NCBI GenBank assembly: GCA_009602725.1
Contig: WELB01000040.1
Coordinates: 738,471-802,470 of the forward strand
Direction: 5' to 3'
Source: Spirogloea muscicola
Lineage: Eukaryota > Streptophyta > Zygnematophyceae > Spirogloeales > Spirogloeaceae
Length of the DNA: 64,000 nucleotides
Below the pieces are notes generated by a model. That model was given only the letters and a program-made list of their open reading frames with translations, was not told the origin of the DNA and ran no database searches. Positions 46,679 to 58,074 of this stretch are shown here, piece by piece. The position numbers and the translations under genes were made by a program. Each line of letters starts with the position of its first letter. Positions within the stretch are counted from its first letter, which is position 1.

Positions 46679-47959
46679 GCGCCGAAGCTAACCGTTGCTC
46701 AAATTCGTCATTCACTTGTGCTCAAATGCTTCAACCAGCTTTCAACAGCTGTCCAAGTGACTTAGCTTGATCATTCTTACATGTGCATAGTGGCAAAGCA
46801 AGGAAGTCCTTTGATATACAGCACTATGGGCAACTATCATTGAAGTGCCCTCAACAGCAATGTACATTTGCTTGGCTCTTCGTGAGCAGCCTCGTTTATA
46901 CCTTGTCAGGCAGGCAAATATTGTATTGATGGCTCTGAGACGGGACTGCACCCCTCCTAAAGCTGAAAAGTCTTACTGCGCATGTGCTGGCCAATATGGA
47001 TACCGGCCTTCGCCTGCAACAACACAAGTGATGAGTGAGAGATGTCAACTACACGTTAGCACAAGGGCCCAAACACGAGGAATCTATTCTGACTCTCTTT
47101 CTTGCCAGAGCCTGTCAATAAGAGGGCATTCAGGAATCTGAGGATGGAAGTCTTGTCTCGCTGAGGAGGCTCTCCTACTCTTGCTGCTTCTTCTTTTCTC
47201 CTTTGAGACCTTTTCTGTCTCCTCGCATATGCAGTGATTAAATTCCTCTCTGACCGTGACATGTAGGACCACTGCGTGTGAAAGTATGGACGCAGATGAC
47301 GACGTATTTGCAACAGAGTCTGTCACAGTACTGGATGTCTACACCCTACCACAACACGATGCCCCCCCCCCCCACCCTCTCTCCCCTACACAGTGGTGAA
47401 GCCACCGATGTGCTTATTCCTCCTCTTTCTTCATGCCTCCTAAGCACTGATTTCAGGCCTTTGCTGCAAGTACCACATTCACTACCGGCTGATCATGAAG
47501 TGCTAGTTAAGCTCAAGCACTAGCTGCTACACGGAGAAATTTCGGCCTCCTCTGCTGGCAGTCCTTGGCCCAATACTGTTGTGCTCCTCTCGTTGCGGTC
47601 ATCACAAAAAGATACTCTTCAGACACTCTTCAGTGGAGACGCAGAGGCGCATGTGGCAGGCCACACTACACGCAGGCCGCTTGAAGCAGGAAAAGTATGG
47701 CTTATGGACCAACAAACAAAGGACGAATTGTATATTCTGTGAAGTGTACGTTCATGCTGCGCTTGATGAGTGGCTGGACCTTTCATGCTATGCAAGAAGG
47801 GGCTAAGGTAACAGTGTGAAAGCAGGCTGAAATGGCACGTCAGTATCTGCATTTGAGCACAGGTCCGACAGGGGAGGCGGAGCACTGCCACGGAAGCTGG
47901 CAGATGAAACGGAGAGCGAAATCCAAAGACTGGGTGGACAACGTCCCAGGGCATTTTCT
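46679..47959. other. Intergenic region, no gene recognised
   Basis: Short frames occur, for example MDADDDVFATESVTVLDVYT at 47285 running into a poly-C run near 47363, and RMWQATLHAGRLKQEKYGLW near 47650. Neither could be assigned to a family; they may be repeat-derived. Confidence 0.35.
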
Positions 47960-48404
47960 GAAAGAATTGGCCTCTTCCAAGGAGGCGAGGGCTGTAAGAA
48001 GCCAGCCCGAAAAGAATGGACTAGGTTCGAAGGGGACGAACAGCGTTCAAATACACGACTAAGCAAGCAATCCGAAGGATGGTCACTTAATAACCTCTAG
48101 TCAGCAGCCGCAAGCCAGAAAGACTAGCCGCCAGAAAGCAGTCCCCTTCATTAAAGCCAGAGGCTGCAGCTAGAGCACGGCAGCATGCAGATGCACGGCT
48201 TGGGCCATGGACCACTGGAGGGATATCGACAGGCGCTTGCGAAACACCTGCGCTAGGTAGCCATCGGCATGGAAGTCGGCCTGCTTGCCCCGCATGCAGG
48301 GACGCAGCGCGGCTCGCAAGCCAGGTCAATATGTCTAGCAACTGAGACTCGAGAATGCCGTGCACATCGATGGCCAGTGCAACTAGCTCAACCCCTCCCG
48401 GCAA
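47960..48404 (-). mobile_element. LINE-like retroelement 3' fragment with 3' region
   Basis: The minus strand ends in GLRLLTRGY near 48087, preceded by CCRALAAASG. Downstream (47960-48086) is the family 3' region with gaagccagcccgaaaagaat. The coding part is diverged and truncated. Confidence 0.55.
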
Positions 48405-48419
48405 CGCGTACTTGGACCT

Positions 48420-48560
48420 TGCATACTCCTTTGGGCTGGCCTCTCACAGCCACCGCCTTACACTCTGGAAGAAAGCAAGCGCGGCCAGATTAACTCGTGG
48501 CTGGGAGAGGCCAGCCCAAAAGAATGGACAAGGTCTGAAGGAGTCGGAGTGCTAAGGACT
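48420..48560. repeat. LINE-associated 3' repeat sequence
   Basis: The segment holds tttgggctggcctctcacag at about 48430 and the opposite-orientation gagaggccagcccaaaagaa at 48507, so two inverted pieces of the same repeat lie side by side. Confidence 0.5.
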
Positions 48561-48834
48561 GAGACAGCAGTAAGCGAACTCTCTGGAAGAGAGAAGGCGC
48601 GCGGTGCGCATGAAATTGAGAGGGAGGCCAATTCAAGCCTTACAAATGACCTGTTAACTGGGTAATGAGCAGGCTAAGGGGGACACTAATATCCCCGAGT
48701 GAGCACATGCATATCTGACAAGCTAAGCTGAGGCACCAAACCACCACCACGAGACTTGCCTGCCACTTTTCGGAGCCCACTGTCTTCTCGCATGACAAGA
48801 TGCAGACCACTGATCTCGTGTGTTGATCATGCAG

Positions 48835-49265
48835 GTGGATCTGTTGAGGGGTGCAGGTTTCGACCCCATCCAGGTGACACAGGCAGAAGAGCTTCGTGGC
48901 AGCACCCTCTACAACCTCTACGCACGCCGCAGTGACCCAGTTACTCCAGGTACATTAAATTGATTGAAATTGATTGCTTACACTGTCAGCTCCGCATCCA
49001 TGCGTTCGTGGCCTGCATGAGGCTTAGCTGTGCAAGTGAGATCCTTAACGGTCTAAGGGCGACAGCCCACTTGTTGCCAGAATCAAGTGCGTGCTGTCGT
49101 GTCGCTGCTCAGTCCTACCACTACTGGATGATGCGCCAGGCACGCCAGGGGCATGGGACGCCGCTTCAAATTGAGGCGTTGCTTGCACACAAGTTCACTT
49201 CAGCTGCTCGCCAATACGTCTCTGCATCCTCCCAACGAGCGAGTCCGAGAACACCAGCTTCAACC
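48835..49265 (+). CDS. Two exon-like segments of an unassigned gene
   Basis: An open segment at 48835-48949, bounded by a GCAG acceptor and a GTACAT donor, reads VDLLRGAGFDPIQVTQAEEL then RGSTLYNLYARRSDPVTP. A second at about 49081-49265, after CCAG and before GTAATT, contains SYHYWMMRQARQGHGTPLQI and EALLAHKFTSAARQYV, in compatible phase. Base composition and splice borders resemble host exons. The YHYWMMRQ stretch faintly recalls the YxYWxxKR motif of enhancer-of-polycomb/JADE proteins, but that is not enough for a call. A third possible exon near 49426-49500 reads LWSKVLPLLGTAASTG. Confidence 0.4.
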
Positions 49266-49509
49266 CACAAAGGTAATTGGGCAAAGGTGGCAGAATGTCA
49301 GGCTGCATATGTGTCCTGGCTCAGGCAACCACTTGAGCCTTCGCCCATGTGCTGTATACTAGCAGCAGTTCAGCCACTGTTTCGCAGCAGCAGCCCCAAA
49401 CTCTGACAATGATCTCGCTTGCGCAGCTCTGGTCCAAGGTTCTGCCGCTGCTCGGCACAGCCGCATCGACTGGCACGCTGCCAGCGAAAAGTGGCACAAG
49501 AGGAGCAGG

Positions 49510-49560
49510 AGGGTTTGGGTTAGGGTTTAGAGGTTTACGATTTAGGGCTTAGGCTTTAGT
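49510..49560 (+). repeat. Telomere-like TTTAGGG tract
   Basis: The run gggtttgggttagggtttag is followed by aggtttacgatttagggctt, several imperfect TTTAGGG units in a row. Confidence 0.6.
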
Positions 49561-49739
49561 GCAGCCGTCACGGTGGCACAAGCCCCATACCTATCAGCCC
49601 AGCTGCCACTGACCCGTGCCCTCATAGTGCCATCCTAGATTTCGTATGCTAGCCTGACACTTGCACGGAGTACATCCTTTTACGTTGTAAATTACAATCA
49701 AGCTGGTAGTATTATCTGCAATTGCCTGATCTCAAAAAT

Positions 49740-50000
49740 CCTCACACCCACGCACCCTTGTGACCAGGCTGCAGGACACAGCGCGCCGCGCAAGCTTGAC
49801 CAACAGGTCGAGCCAGTGGGATCCGAGAGCCCCGTGCACGTCAGCAGCCGTGCTAATGCACGACCGGCACGCTGGTGTATCGCGAGTGCCTGGGAGCGCT
49901 GTAGACTCAATGATAACCGCCTTCTATAGCATGCAACGATGGCTTGCGGGAAGAAGAGCTGTTCTGTTCTGGAAGAGCTGTTCCTCGCTTGGAAGGTCAT
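49740..50000 (-). mobile_element. LINE-like retroelement 3' fragment
   Basis: The minus strand contains RRRLSLSLQRSQALAIHQRA then GRALARLL, the family C-terminal signature, followed by diverged sequence toward 49740. Confidence 0.55.
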
Positions 50001-50084
50001 TCAGTAGTAGTTTAGGCTCCTCTTCCAGAAGAGGGCGATGGCTGTGATTGGCTCAGAAAAAGAATGATCTGATTGCATCGTCAT

Positions 50085-50573
50085 TAGCAACACCAAGGTC
50101 TCAGTAGGCGGCTCCCGCCCGCGTGCTCCTCCGGAGAGAAGAGCGCGCCCATAGAAAAGAGGGGCTGGCAAAGCCAGCCCAAAAAAGAATAGACAATGTC
50201 CAAAGCCAAAGCAAGAGGAGCCGGAGAAAGGACTACACTACAACATACAGCAGAACACAGAAACGATGCAGAGGAAAGCTCAGTACCCACGAGTGAGCAA
50301 CATCAGGTCTGAGTAGCTCGCTGCAGGGAAAGAGGCGCTCCGCCGAGACCCAGAGGCGGCGGCCATAGCACGGCCTGCGCGCGTATGGACGGCGTGGGCA
50401 AGGGAGCGTTGAAGCGATACGGCCAGGCGCATGCGGAAGACTTGTGCGAGCGACCCGGCGGCGTTGAAGCCGGGCATCGCCCCTGGCCGACCCGGCCGCC
50501 GGTCAATGGCCTGGCGAGCAAGCCGCTGAATCAGATCCAGCCAGCGGCTGCCGAAAGCCCCGTGTACATCCAT
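50085..50573 (-). mobile_element. LINE-like retroelement 3' end with hairpin-bearing 3' region
   Basis: The minus-strand frame ends at about 50280 with SASFPAASYSDLMLLTRGY, and upstream has LDLIQRLARQAIDRRPGRPG and RLAVSLQRSLAHAVHTRAGR. The following 3' region (50279-50085) includes ggggctggcaaagccagccc at 50161, a near-perfect hairpin, then a run matching the 3' regions at 55430 and 56400. Confidence 0.65.
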
Positions 50574-50574
50574 C

Positions 50575-51428
50575 GCCAGGGCCGCGAATCCGGAGGACTG
50601 GCCAGCGCTTTGGATGACTTACCGGCCAATCACAAGTGATCCATGGGACCCACCGTCAGCGCAGACCCCCAGCTTCCGTCGCCACCAGCCGGGACCTGAA
50701 ACAAGACGGGTTCGACGTGGCTGCCCCCAAGCGACACGTGGCTGACAGCGTGGCTGCCGGCATCTGCGCCGTGCGATTGGCGGGGGCCACGTGATCGGCG
50801 GCCGCAGCGGGGCCCGAATTGGCCGCGGCAGACGTGGCGCGCATCGGCGCCGGTCCAGGCGCTTCGGCCGTGATCCGCGCCGTCCAATCCCCTCCCGCCA
50901 GGAAGGGCCTGCAGTCCAACTGCCGAGATATGTGGGGATATGACGAGATTTGAATGGAGGAGACGGGGCGGCGGCCCTTCCACTCCGTCCGGATTAGCTC
51001 ACCGATCGGATTAGCTCACCGATCTGATTAGGTCCTGGTTGCCTCATGGAGCCTGCTCACGGCAGCACCGGCCCGAGCCCGTGGCGTTGGCCCTCGGAAG
51101 CAGAATAAGTAATCTGACAGTCACGTCGTGACCCTCACTGACTGTCAACCGGCCACCAGCTCCGCTTGCCAGCTGCAGCCCGCAGCAGAGCTCCCACCGC
51201 GCCGCCGCCGCCGCCGCTGCCGCCACCGCCGCCGCCGAAGCCAGGTAGCTGCCTCCGTCTTGACGCTCCCACCGCGCCGCGGCTGCTGCGAGGGCGTGGC
51301 CATGCCTTCCCCTGGCCCCCTCGTGCGCATCCTGCCGCCTGCAATCTTGGCTGGGTCAGCTGTACACGGCGCACTTCGTGTTCATAATACACCATTGCAA
51401 TAATGTTGGGTGACAGTGAGCGAGCAGG
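50575..51428. other. Intergenic and psbP upstream region
   Basis: No gene was recognised. A tandem duplication of about 20 bases (cggattagctcaccgat) occurs at 50992-51024. A GCC/CCG run at 51198-51236 precedes the psbP start. Confidence 0.4.
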
Positions 51429-54400
51429 ATGGCGCAGGCTGTCAGTGTCGCTGTCCAGGCCGGCTTTGCCGCAAGCTCATTCTCGCCATTACAGGCCAAG
51501 GTTGGTTCCCCATGCAACAGCTAGCTACTTGTCCACTAAGCCCAGTCCTTTACCACATTATGCACGGTTTCAGGCAGCCCCTTGAGAAAGTATCAGTATC
51601 AAACAGTTTACTTTGATGTGGCGCCCTCAAGGTTGCAATGATGAGCTTGCAGCTGCAAGAAGCAGACCAGAAGTGCTGCTGGTCACTTTCTTCGTCTGCT
51701 CACTATTGATGCGCCTTTGCTCCTGTTAGGAATTTCTGGGTGCCAAGCTTCAATGCAGTGAATCCAGTGCTCAGCTGCCTCCGGTATATAAGGTAAGCAC
51801 TACCCGCATGTTGATCAGTGCATAATGTTGATTACACTGTCAATGCCAGCAGAGGGAGATTAGGACGTTAATCCTCTGAGCTTGCAATACAAGTGGTGAG
51901 CGCAGTGTATGTCGTGGTTCATCAGCTTGTGGCGAGTGCTGTCCTTCAATGAAGCAGTCATGCAGGGTCGCAAATGCTGTGAGTTGACCCTGTGAAAGCA
52001 CTCTGTGCTTGGTTGCAGGCTAAGCTGACCTGCCAAGCAGAGCTGGGTGAGGATGTCAATGGCCTTGCAACAATGACAACAAGAAGGCAAGTGCCACTTG
52101 GGACTGCGAAGGGCTCACCTGAGACTGATGATTGAAGGAAGAAGCAGCATTGGGAAATGGCCAATGTTCTCCCACTTGCCTCTCTTTCAGAATGCAAGGC
52201 ATTGGCTAGCCAGGTTTCTTGACTAATTCAAGAAAATACGGACAACTCAATCATAGCCTACACAAAGTGACGTTGACTACTTCTTTTCCACAAAATTGTG
52301 ACTGTGCATTGTGAGAGCTTCTTGTACATGAACCACGCTCCAAGGTAGCGATGACATTTGTCAAAGCACGTCATTGAGGGGTATGAGCTTGATCTGTTGC
52401 AGGGGTGCACTGGGTCTATTTGCTCTAGCAGCCACTAGTGCAGCAGCTTTTACAAACGCACCAGGCGCAAGTGCTGCTTATGGGTCAGCAGCTAACATCT
52501 TTGGGAAGAAGACTGAGCAGACTGGTAAGTGCATGTCATTCACCTCATGTTGTTGTAGCCAATCTGGACACTAATTGCGATCTTGTTATCAGTACCAGCG
52601 TAGCTGTGCAGCTCATACATGCCAAGGTGATGTTAAGTTGGCCCCAGTTGTCGGACTTGGTGCATTCTTTATCTACCTCAGTCTGCTACAGCAAGCATTG
52701 ATCCTTTAAGGAACTCGTATAACAATGACCGTGCACCGTCAGTAAATCTGAGCACAAAAGACTGTCTGTAAGCCTGCAGCCTTCTATGGCATTCACATAC
52801 AAGGCCAAAGTACAGAAGGGCTCGGTGATCATGGTCGCAGGACTGTTTACATATTCTGTCACTTTGCATGTAGGATATCGGCCCCAAACTGGAGAGGGAT
52901 ACCAACTGCAAATACCGTCGAAGTGGAATCCATCACAGGAAAAGGACTTCGGCGCTGTTGCTCGGTATGTGGCACATGCACATGATGCTCATTGGCATAT
53001 TGCTCTTCTGAACACCTCTCTTGCTTGTACTAGACCAGTTAACAGAATCCTCAACAGTCATCATTATCATCATTCGGGTGGTCCTCTGAAAGACTTGCAC
53101 TGCATGTGTCCACTTCAGTGGGTGTGTTGCCAAGCCTGTGTCATGTGAATGTGACAATTCCATAAGGAAGCCTGTTACAAAAAGTACGAAAACTGAAGAT
53201 GCGCAGAGTCAGATGTCACTAAGGGGGATACTCCCCGTCTACTTCACATTATAGCATGCAAGCTGGCCATCTGACATTGAGACTTGTACCGTGGGCTGTA
53301 GAGACCAAAGACCGACAATCCTTCTACAGTAATTACTGCTGCCCTGCTCAGCAAATTACGATGCAGCACTTTGAGCATCGATAGTCCTATCATTACACGT
53401 CCAACGCGCGTTGGCTGTCAAATCCACAGTCACTCTTATGAAAACAAATTAGTAACCATTGGCGTCACATCTTTGTGTGAATAGGTGGGAGGACAACTTT
53501 GACCACGCCTCCGAAGTGGTTGTCCTGAAGCAACCTGCTGGTGGGAAGAGCAGTATTACCGATTACGGCTCTCCAGAGCAATTCATGGATAAAATGTCAT
53601 ATATCCTAGGAGAGCAGGTATTGACTTGGCAGTGACTTGGTGGCTTAGCTCGAAGCAGTTGCTGTTGCTGATTGGATCTCCACATTGAATGTCAAGTCCA
53701 GATTCCGAGTTCGTTTGCTGGATCAATTCATCAACTCATTGTACACAGAGCATCTTAGCAACAACTGTGCCTTCATACACAACAATCTGGGATCAGCATT
53801 CTTACTTGGTGATGTCATGCGTCTGTTAAGCAAGACTCTAAACAGATGCCATCACTGTAATGTACTGTGGGCCACAGACCTGGGTGAAGGAGAATGCATC
53901 AGAGGGAGGTTTCAACAGGGACAGAGTGGCTGCAGCCAATCTCCTTGACGCATCACAGATCAAGGACAATAGTGGCAACACATACTACAAATACGAGATC
54001 CTGACCCGCACTGGTACAGATTTGCCTGCTCCTATCTTGTGTTTCATGCGTGCTTCTCCTGCATTTACTGGCTACGTGCTTTGCATTTACTGGCTACCTG
54101 CAATTCTATTTGCTGCGCTTATCGCACAAAGGTAATGTATGCGGACGTCGGAAGTAGGGAGTGAGAGCCTTGTTTCACATGGAAGTGCATGCAATGCATT
54201 TGTGGCGAGAACGAGTAAGGGCCTACCTGCAACGAGCCTCATGGGTGTACAATTTCGTGAATGTGCAGCTGATGGCACTGAAGGTGGTAGGCACCAGCTG
54301 ATCTCTGCAGCTGTCAAGGGTGGTCAGCTCTATGTCTGCAAGGTCTCAGTGGGAGACAAGCGCTGGTTCAAGGTACTCACTTGCTTGTGATCATGCTTGC

Positions 54401-54644
54401 TGAGCTTGCGGTAATAGTGAACGCGGTGCAAGCGTATGCTCGGCAGTAGCAATGGCAAGGCCTTGTGTTGCAAGTAGTTGCTGAAAGCAGGGCAACTATT
54501 TGTAATTACTAACGTTGCACAATCAAGGTGATCTGCCTATTTTGAGTGTCATGCTACTACTCTAGAAAAACTTTGTCCTGCGTCTGTACACAGGGCACGG
54601 AGACCTATGCACGGAACATCCACGACTCTTTCCAAGTCGCCTAA
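51429..54644 (+). CDS. PSBP: PsbP, 23-kDa oxygen-evolving enhancer protein 2 of photosystem II
   Basis: Nine exons give about 279 residues: 51429-51500, 51730-51792, 52019-52086, 52403-52524, 52874-52964, 53485-53617, 53878-54013, 54269-54372 and 54594-54644. PsbP is a lumenal extrinsic subunit stabilising the Mn cluster, with its Ca and Cl cofactors, of photosystem II. Signatures are [118 protein letters not shown] and [20 protein letters not shown]. The presequence is bipartite: a plastid transit region ([20 protein letters not shown]) and a lumen-targeting signal with twin arginine ([14 protein letters not shown]) ending about [10 protein letters not shown], as expected for Tat import. The second Arg codon spans a GC-AG intron. 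The gene is flanked by repeats on both sides. Confidence 0.94.
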
Positions 54645-55239
54645 GGACATGGCTTGAGCATGTAAAGCTAGCCGGTCGGCAGATCTTGTATAGCTTGCTG
54701 CTCCTCTTACTGGATAACCTGGAGCAGATATTGTAAATAAGTACATGATATGCAATAAATTTTGGCTTTAAGACCGTGTCCAGCGCAGATATTGCAAGCG
54801 ATGAAATAAGACGTATTTCCGCTGGACTGTACAATTGTGCAGTTTCATTTTGAAGTGGTTACTCTTTGCTTTAGATTGTCTGGCTCTGTTTGCTGCTTAC
54901 ATGTGCGCATGTGGACCATCAGCACCTTTTGATTATATACTTGGCAGCATGTGAAGATCTTCAAGCTGTGACCGGTGGAATGCTGTGACCGGTGCATTGA
55001 AGAGTGGCTCAGCTTTATCAAGTCGAGAGCCACAGATCCGAGACTCACACAAGTGCGAGTTCTAATTCTTCTGAGGATTGTTCGAGACAAACGTTAGGGC
55101 TTTTGCAATGACCCCAAAATACACCGCCGCCTTATTTTTGAAGGGATGGTGGTCAACAGATGCCAATGCACAAAGAGTGGACGGAATGAGAATCATAATT
55201 CATATCAAGCGGCTCATGAGATGGAGAATGAATGGTGGG
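54645..55239. other. 3' region of psbP, nothing recognised
   Basis: No coding homology or RNA gene is visible; the first part should be the psbP 3' UTR. Confidence 0.4.
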
Positions 55240-55830
55240 TCCACGCAATTAAATTTTTCGTGTCGGGGCTTCCCTAGTGACCGCCTTGTTCATGCTTGTG
55301 GGCTGGCCTTCAACCGTCCGGCCGTCGTTCCGTCCAAAGTCAGGACACCTCTCGTCCGATCACGTCAAGAAGAAAGAAGCAGCTCTTTCAAGGCAATGGC
55401 CGTGAGAGAATGGCGCGCCCTTAGAGAAGGGGGCTGGCCAAGCCAGCCCAAAAAGAATGGATAATATCCAAAAGCAAAAAAAGGTGCCGAAAAACTACAC
55501 AAATAAACACGAAACGATACAGATGGAAGCTCAGTAGAAGAGGAAAGCGCGGCCACATTGACTGGTGGCTGTGAGAGGCCAGCAATGGAATGGACAAGCT
55601 CAGTACCAGCGAGTGAGCATCATCAAGTCGGAGTAACCCGCTGCAGGAAAAGAAGCACTCCGGTGAGACCCGAAGGCAGCCACCATAGCGCATCCAGCAC
55701 GCGTGTGGACTGCGTGAGAGGCCAGCCCAAGAAATCTTCACTTCAGGAAGAAGCTCTTTGGAGAAGCTTTTTGGAGAAGCGATGGCTGTGGAAGTGAATG
55801 AAAGGAGGGCCAAATCAAGCCAATGCGCTG
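55240..55830 (-). mobile_element. LINE-like 3' fragments, two pieces
   Basis: A piece near 55245 carries aaatttttcgtgt, the far 3' end seen at 57280. From 55400 to 55530 lies the hairpin-bearing 3' region (gggggctggccaagccagcc). A second inverse piece at 55565-55740 has gtgagaggccagc and the coding end that corresponds to TRGY near 55600. Confidence 0.5.
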
Positions 55831-55879
55831 TTCAGGCAAAGCTAGTGCAAAGATTGGGCTACATGAAGCGAAGCCCTAT

Positions 55880-56245
55880 ACTGCCTCTGGCTCTGGCCAG
55901 GAGACCCGCTTCCAGGAGCCAAGTTTCTCTGACCTGAGGCTGCTTAGCAGGCGTTACTAAGTGCTTCGTAGCTGCTAACTTTCTTCTTATGCCAACGGGG
56001 CTTTCGGCAGTGGCTGGCTGGATCTCCTCCAGCGGCTTGCCCGGCAGGCCATCGAGCGGCGGCCGTGGTCTGCCAGGGAGCTGCCGGCTTCAAGAGAAGG
56101 GCTCGCCCATAGAGGACAGGGGCTGGAAAAGCCAGCCTAAGAAAGAATGAACAAAGTACGAGAAGGGGCCAGGGGAAGCACCAAGAAAACCAAGCACATT
56201 AAAAAATTAATCTACGAAGCAACTCAGTAATCCCTGCGAAGCAGC
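55880..56245. mobile_element. LINE-like fragments in mixed orientation
   Basis: Plus-strand coding pieces are visible at 55878-55960 (end of the reading frame) and 56010-56090 (SGWLDLLQRLARQAIERR, equivalent to the LDLIQRLARQAIDRR segment at 50530). They adjoin a minus-strand 3' region at 56097-56245 with the hairpin ggggctggaaaagccagcct. Confidence 0.5.
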
Positions 56246-56289
56246 CTTCTTTCCCAGCTGCGATCCCAGCTTCGAGTTAGTCTGACTTG

Positions 56290-56445
56290 CTGTTGCTCAC
56301 TCGTGGGTACTGAGCTTCCATCTGCATATCTCGTGTCTCGTTGTGTAGTTTTTTCTTTTCGGCACTTTCTATGTGGCCTTTGGATATTGCCCATTCTTTT
56401 CTGAGCTGGCTTTGCTAGCCCCTCCTTTTCTATGAGCGAGCAATT
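56290..56445 (+). mobile_element. LINE-like 3' region with hairpin
   Basis: Begins with the coding end tgggtactgagc and runs through tttggatattgcccattctt to gagctggctttgctagcccc. It aligns by eye with the inverse copies at 50085-50290 and 55420-55530. Confidence 0.6.
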
Positions 56446-56450
56446 TCTCT

Positions 56451-57207
56451 ATGCTAAGGGGGGCTGAGTCAAGATTGCGACGGCAGACTCAAACATGTGC
56501 TCGTCCGTCTCGCTGCAGATGCCGTGACGATGCCCTGGCGGGTTTGATGCGCGACGCCGGGTACAGTGTGGTCGTGGAAGTGAACAACGTCATGCCTATC
56601 ACCACGGATGCCCAGGGACGTCATCATCGCCGCACACTTGACATTGTGGGCGTGCAACCTGGTGGAGGACAGCGGGCATTGTCGATGTTGTTATTACGGA
56701 GGCCTATAAAAGTCCAGCATCAACGGACATCGTTGGCCACGCAGTGGGTGATGCCGAACAGAGAAAGCTGCAGCACTACTCCGATTACCCCCACTGCAAT
56801 CAGCTTCTGCCAGCGGCAGTCGACATTTTTGGCTGCTTAGGTCCTCGTTTCCACACTCTCCTTCAGAACATTGCCAATCTAGGCTACACACGACATGCAG
56901 ATGTGTTCCCGTTTGAGATGGGCTTGCCAGTTCCATATCTGTCGTTCTTGCGATGACGAAATTCGGCCTGTTTGCAGCGTGCTCAGGCTAATGCTTTGCA
57001 CCAGAAAGCTGGGCGAGCTCTAGTTGGTGGCAGAAGGGCTTCGTATCTGTCATTTAGTATTCAGGCATCGATTAGCGACCTTTATGTTTTGACCCGTGGT
57101 TACTGAGCGGGTCAATCTGCTGTAGGTTATGTAGGTCTTTAGATGTGCTTGCCTTTGTACTTGGCCATTTGGCCTTCGTTCGTTTCAAAAACACGAAATT
57201 TTCGCTG
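56451..57207 (+). mobile_element. LINE-like element C-terminal domain and 3' region, longest copy
   Basis: This copy shows, in pieces, DDALAGLMRDAGYSVVVEVN, HRRTLDIVG, VITEAY, then LGPRFHTLLQNIANLGYTRH, SACLQRAQANALHQKAGRAL and SISDLYVLTRGY with a stop at 57104-57106. The layout (variable-Asp block, then Lys/Tyr and F-G-x-L-G blocks near the C-terminus) resembles the PD-(D/E)XK-type endonuclease end of non-LTR retroelements; that family assignment is tentative. The coding region is interrupted. The 3' region ends about 57207 near acacgaaattttcg. Confidence 0.6.
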
Positions 57208-57470
57208 CAGAGGTCCATGGCTCGCGCTCTGCATCTCCGTGCCGGTCGGGCCTTAGCTGCAGCCTCTGGCCCTAACCAGGAAAATTTTTCGTGTATATGA
57301 TACAAACAAAGGCCAGATGGCCAAGTACAAGGGAAGCACATCTAGAGACGTACATCATCTACAGCAGATTGACCTGCTCAGTAACCAAAACTCCTGATAG
57401 CCAGGGGACCCGCTACGAGGAGACTAGTTACTCCGACCTGCGGCTGCTTAGGGGCCTGTTTACACTTAGT
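57208..57470 (+). mobile_element. LINE-like fragment split by an inverted 3' end insertion
   Basis: A coding piece at 57208-57278 (LQRSMARALHLRAGRALAAA-like, ending SGPNQ) resumes at about 57401 (GTRYEETSYSDLRLL). Between them, 57279-57400 is a minus-strand copy of the 3' region of 57107-57207. The insertion is bordered by ccag on both sides, which may be a short target duplication. Confidence 0.55.
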
Positions 57471-57869
57471 CGGCCGGTCGCGCTGAGGAGTACGTGTCGC
57501 GCGGTGTATGACACGACCGGCTTTTACATTGCTGGCCCGGTCGTGGTCACACGCCACGGAGGCGCCACATCGGACGCTGACCAGGACGCCTTTTGCCCCC
57601 GTTGAGGAAGCAGACGGCGCCGTTGGCCACGAGGCCGGAACTGGCAGCCCGAACTGGCGGTCCCTCGCAGATCGTCGACGGGTAGACTGGACCAATTTGG
57701 CTCCGGCCACAACGTTGCAGGTGTGCATCAACAATCAGCACTGTCCTCCAGGGCTTTTGCTTATCTTGCATTGGAACCAGGCGGGGACGTAACCGCTCTG
57801 GATGATCGCAGAATACATCCATTGAACAAGCCAGGGCAAGCACATTGACAAATGTACGTCACCTGCTGC

Positions 57870-58071
57870 TAAGCTGACCCGCTCAGTAACCACGAGTCAG
57901 CACATGGAGGTCGCTAACTGATGCCCGAATACAGGACGGCAATCGACAAGCTCTTGAGCTACGAGCTAAGGCTCGACCAGCTTTCTGATGCAAGGCATGA
58001 GCCTGAGCTCGCTGCAGACAAGCTGACACTCGACGTCGCAAGAATGACAAGTATGCTGCCGGCATGCCCAT
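57870..58071 (-). mobile_element. LINE-like retroelement 3' fragment
   Basis: The minus strand reads YLSFLRRRVSACLQRAQAHA, LHQKAGRALARS and SVSDLHVLTRGY with the stop near 57883, then the family tail gctcagtaaccacgag in inverse orientation. Confidence 0.65.
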
Positions 58072-58074
58072 ATG

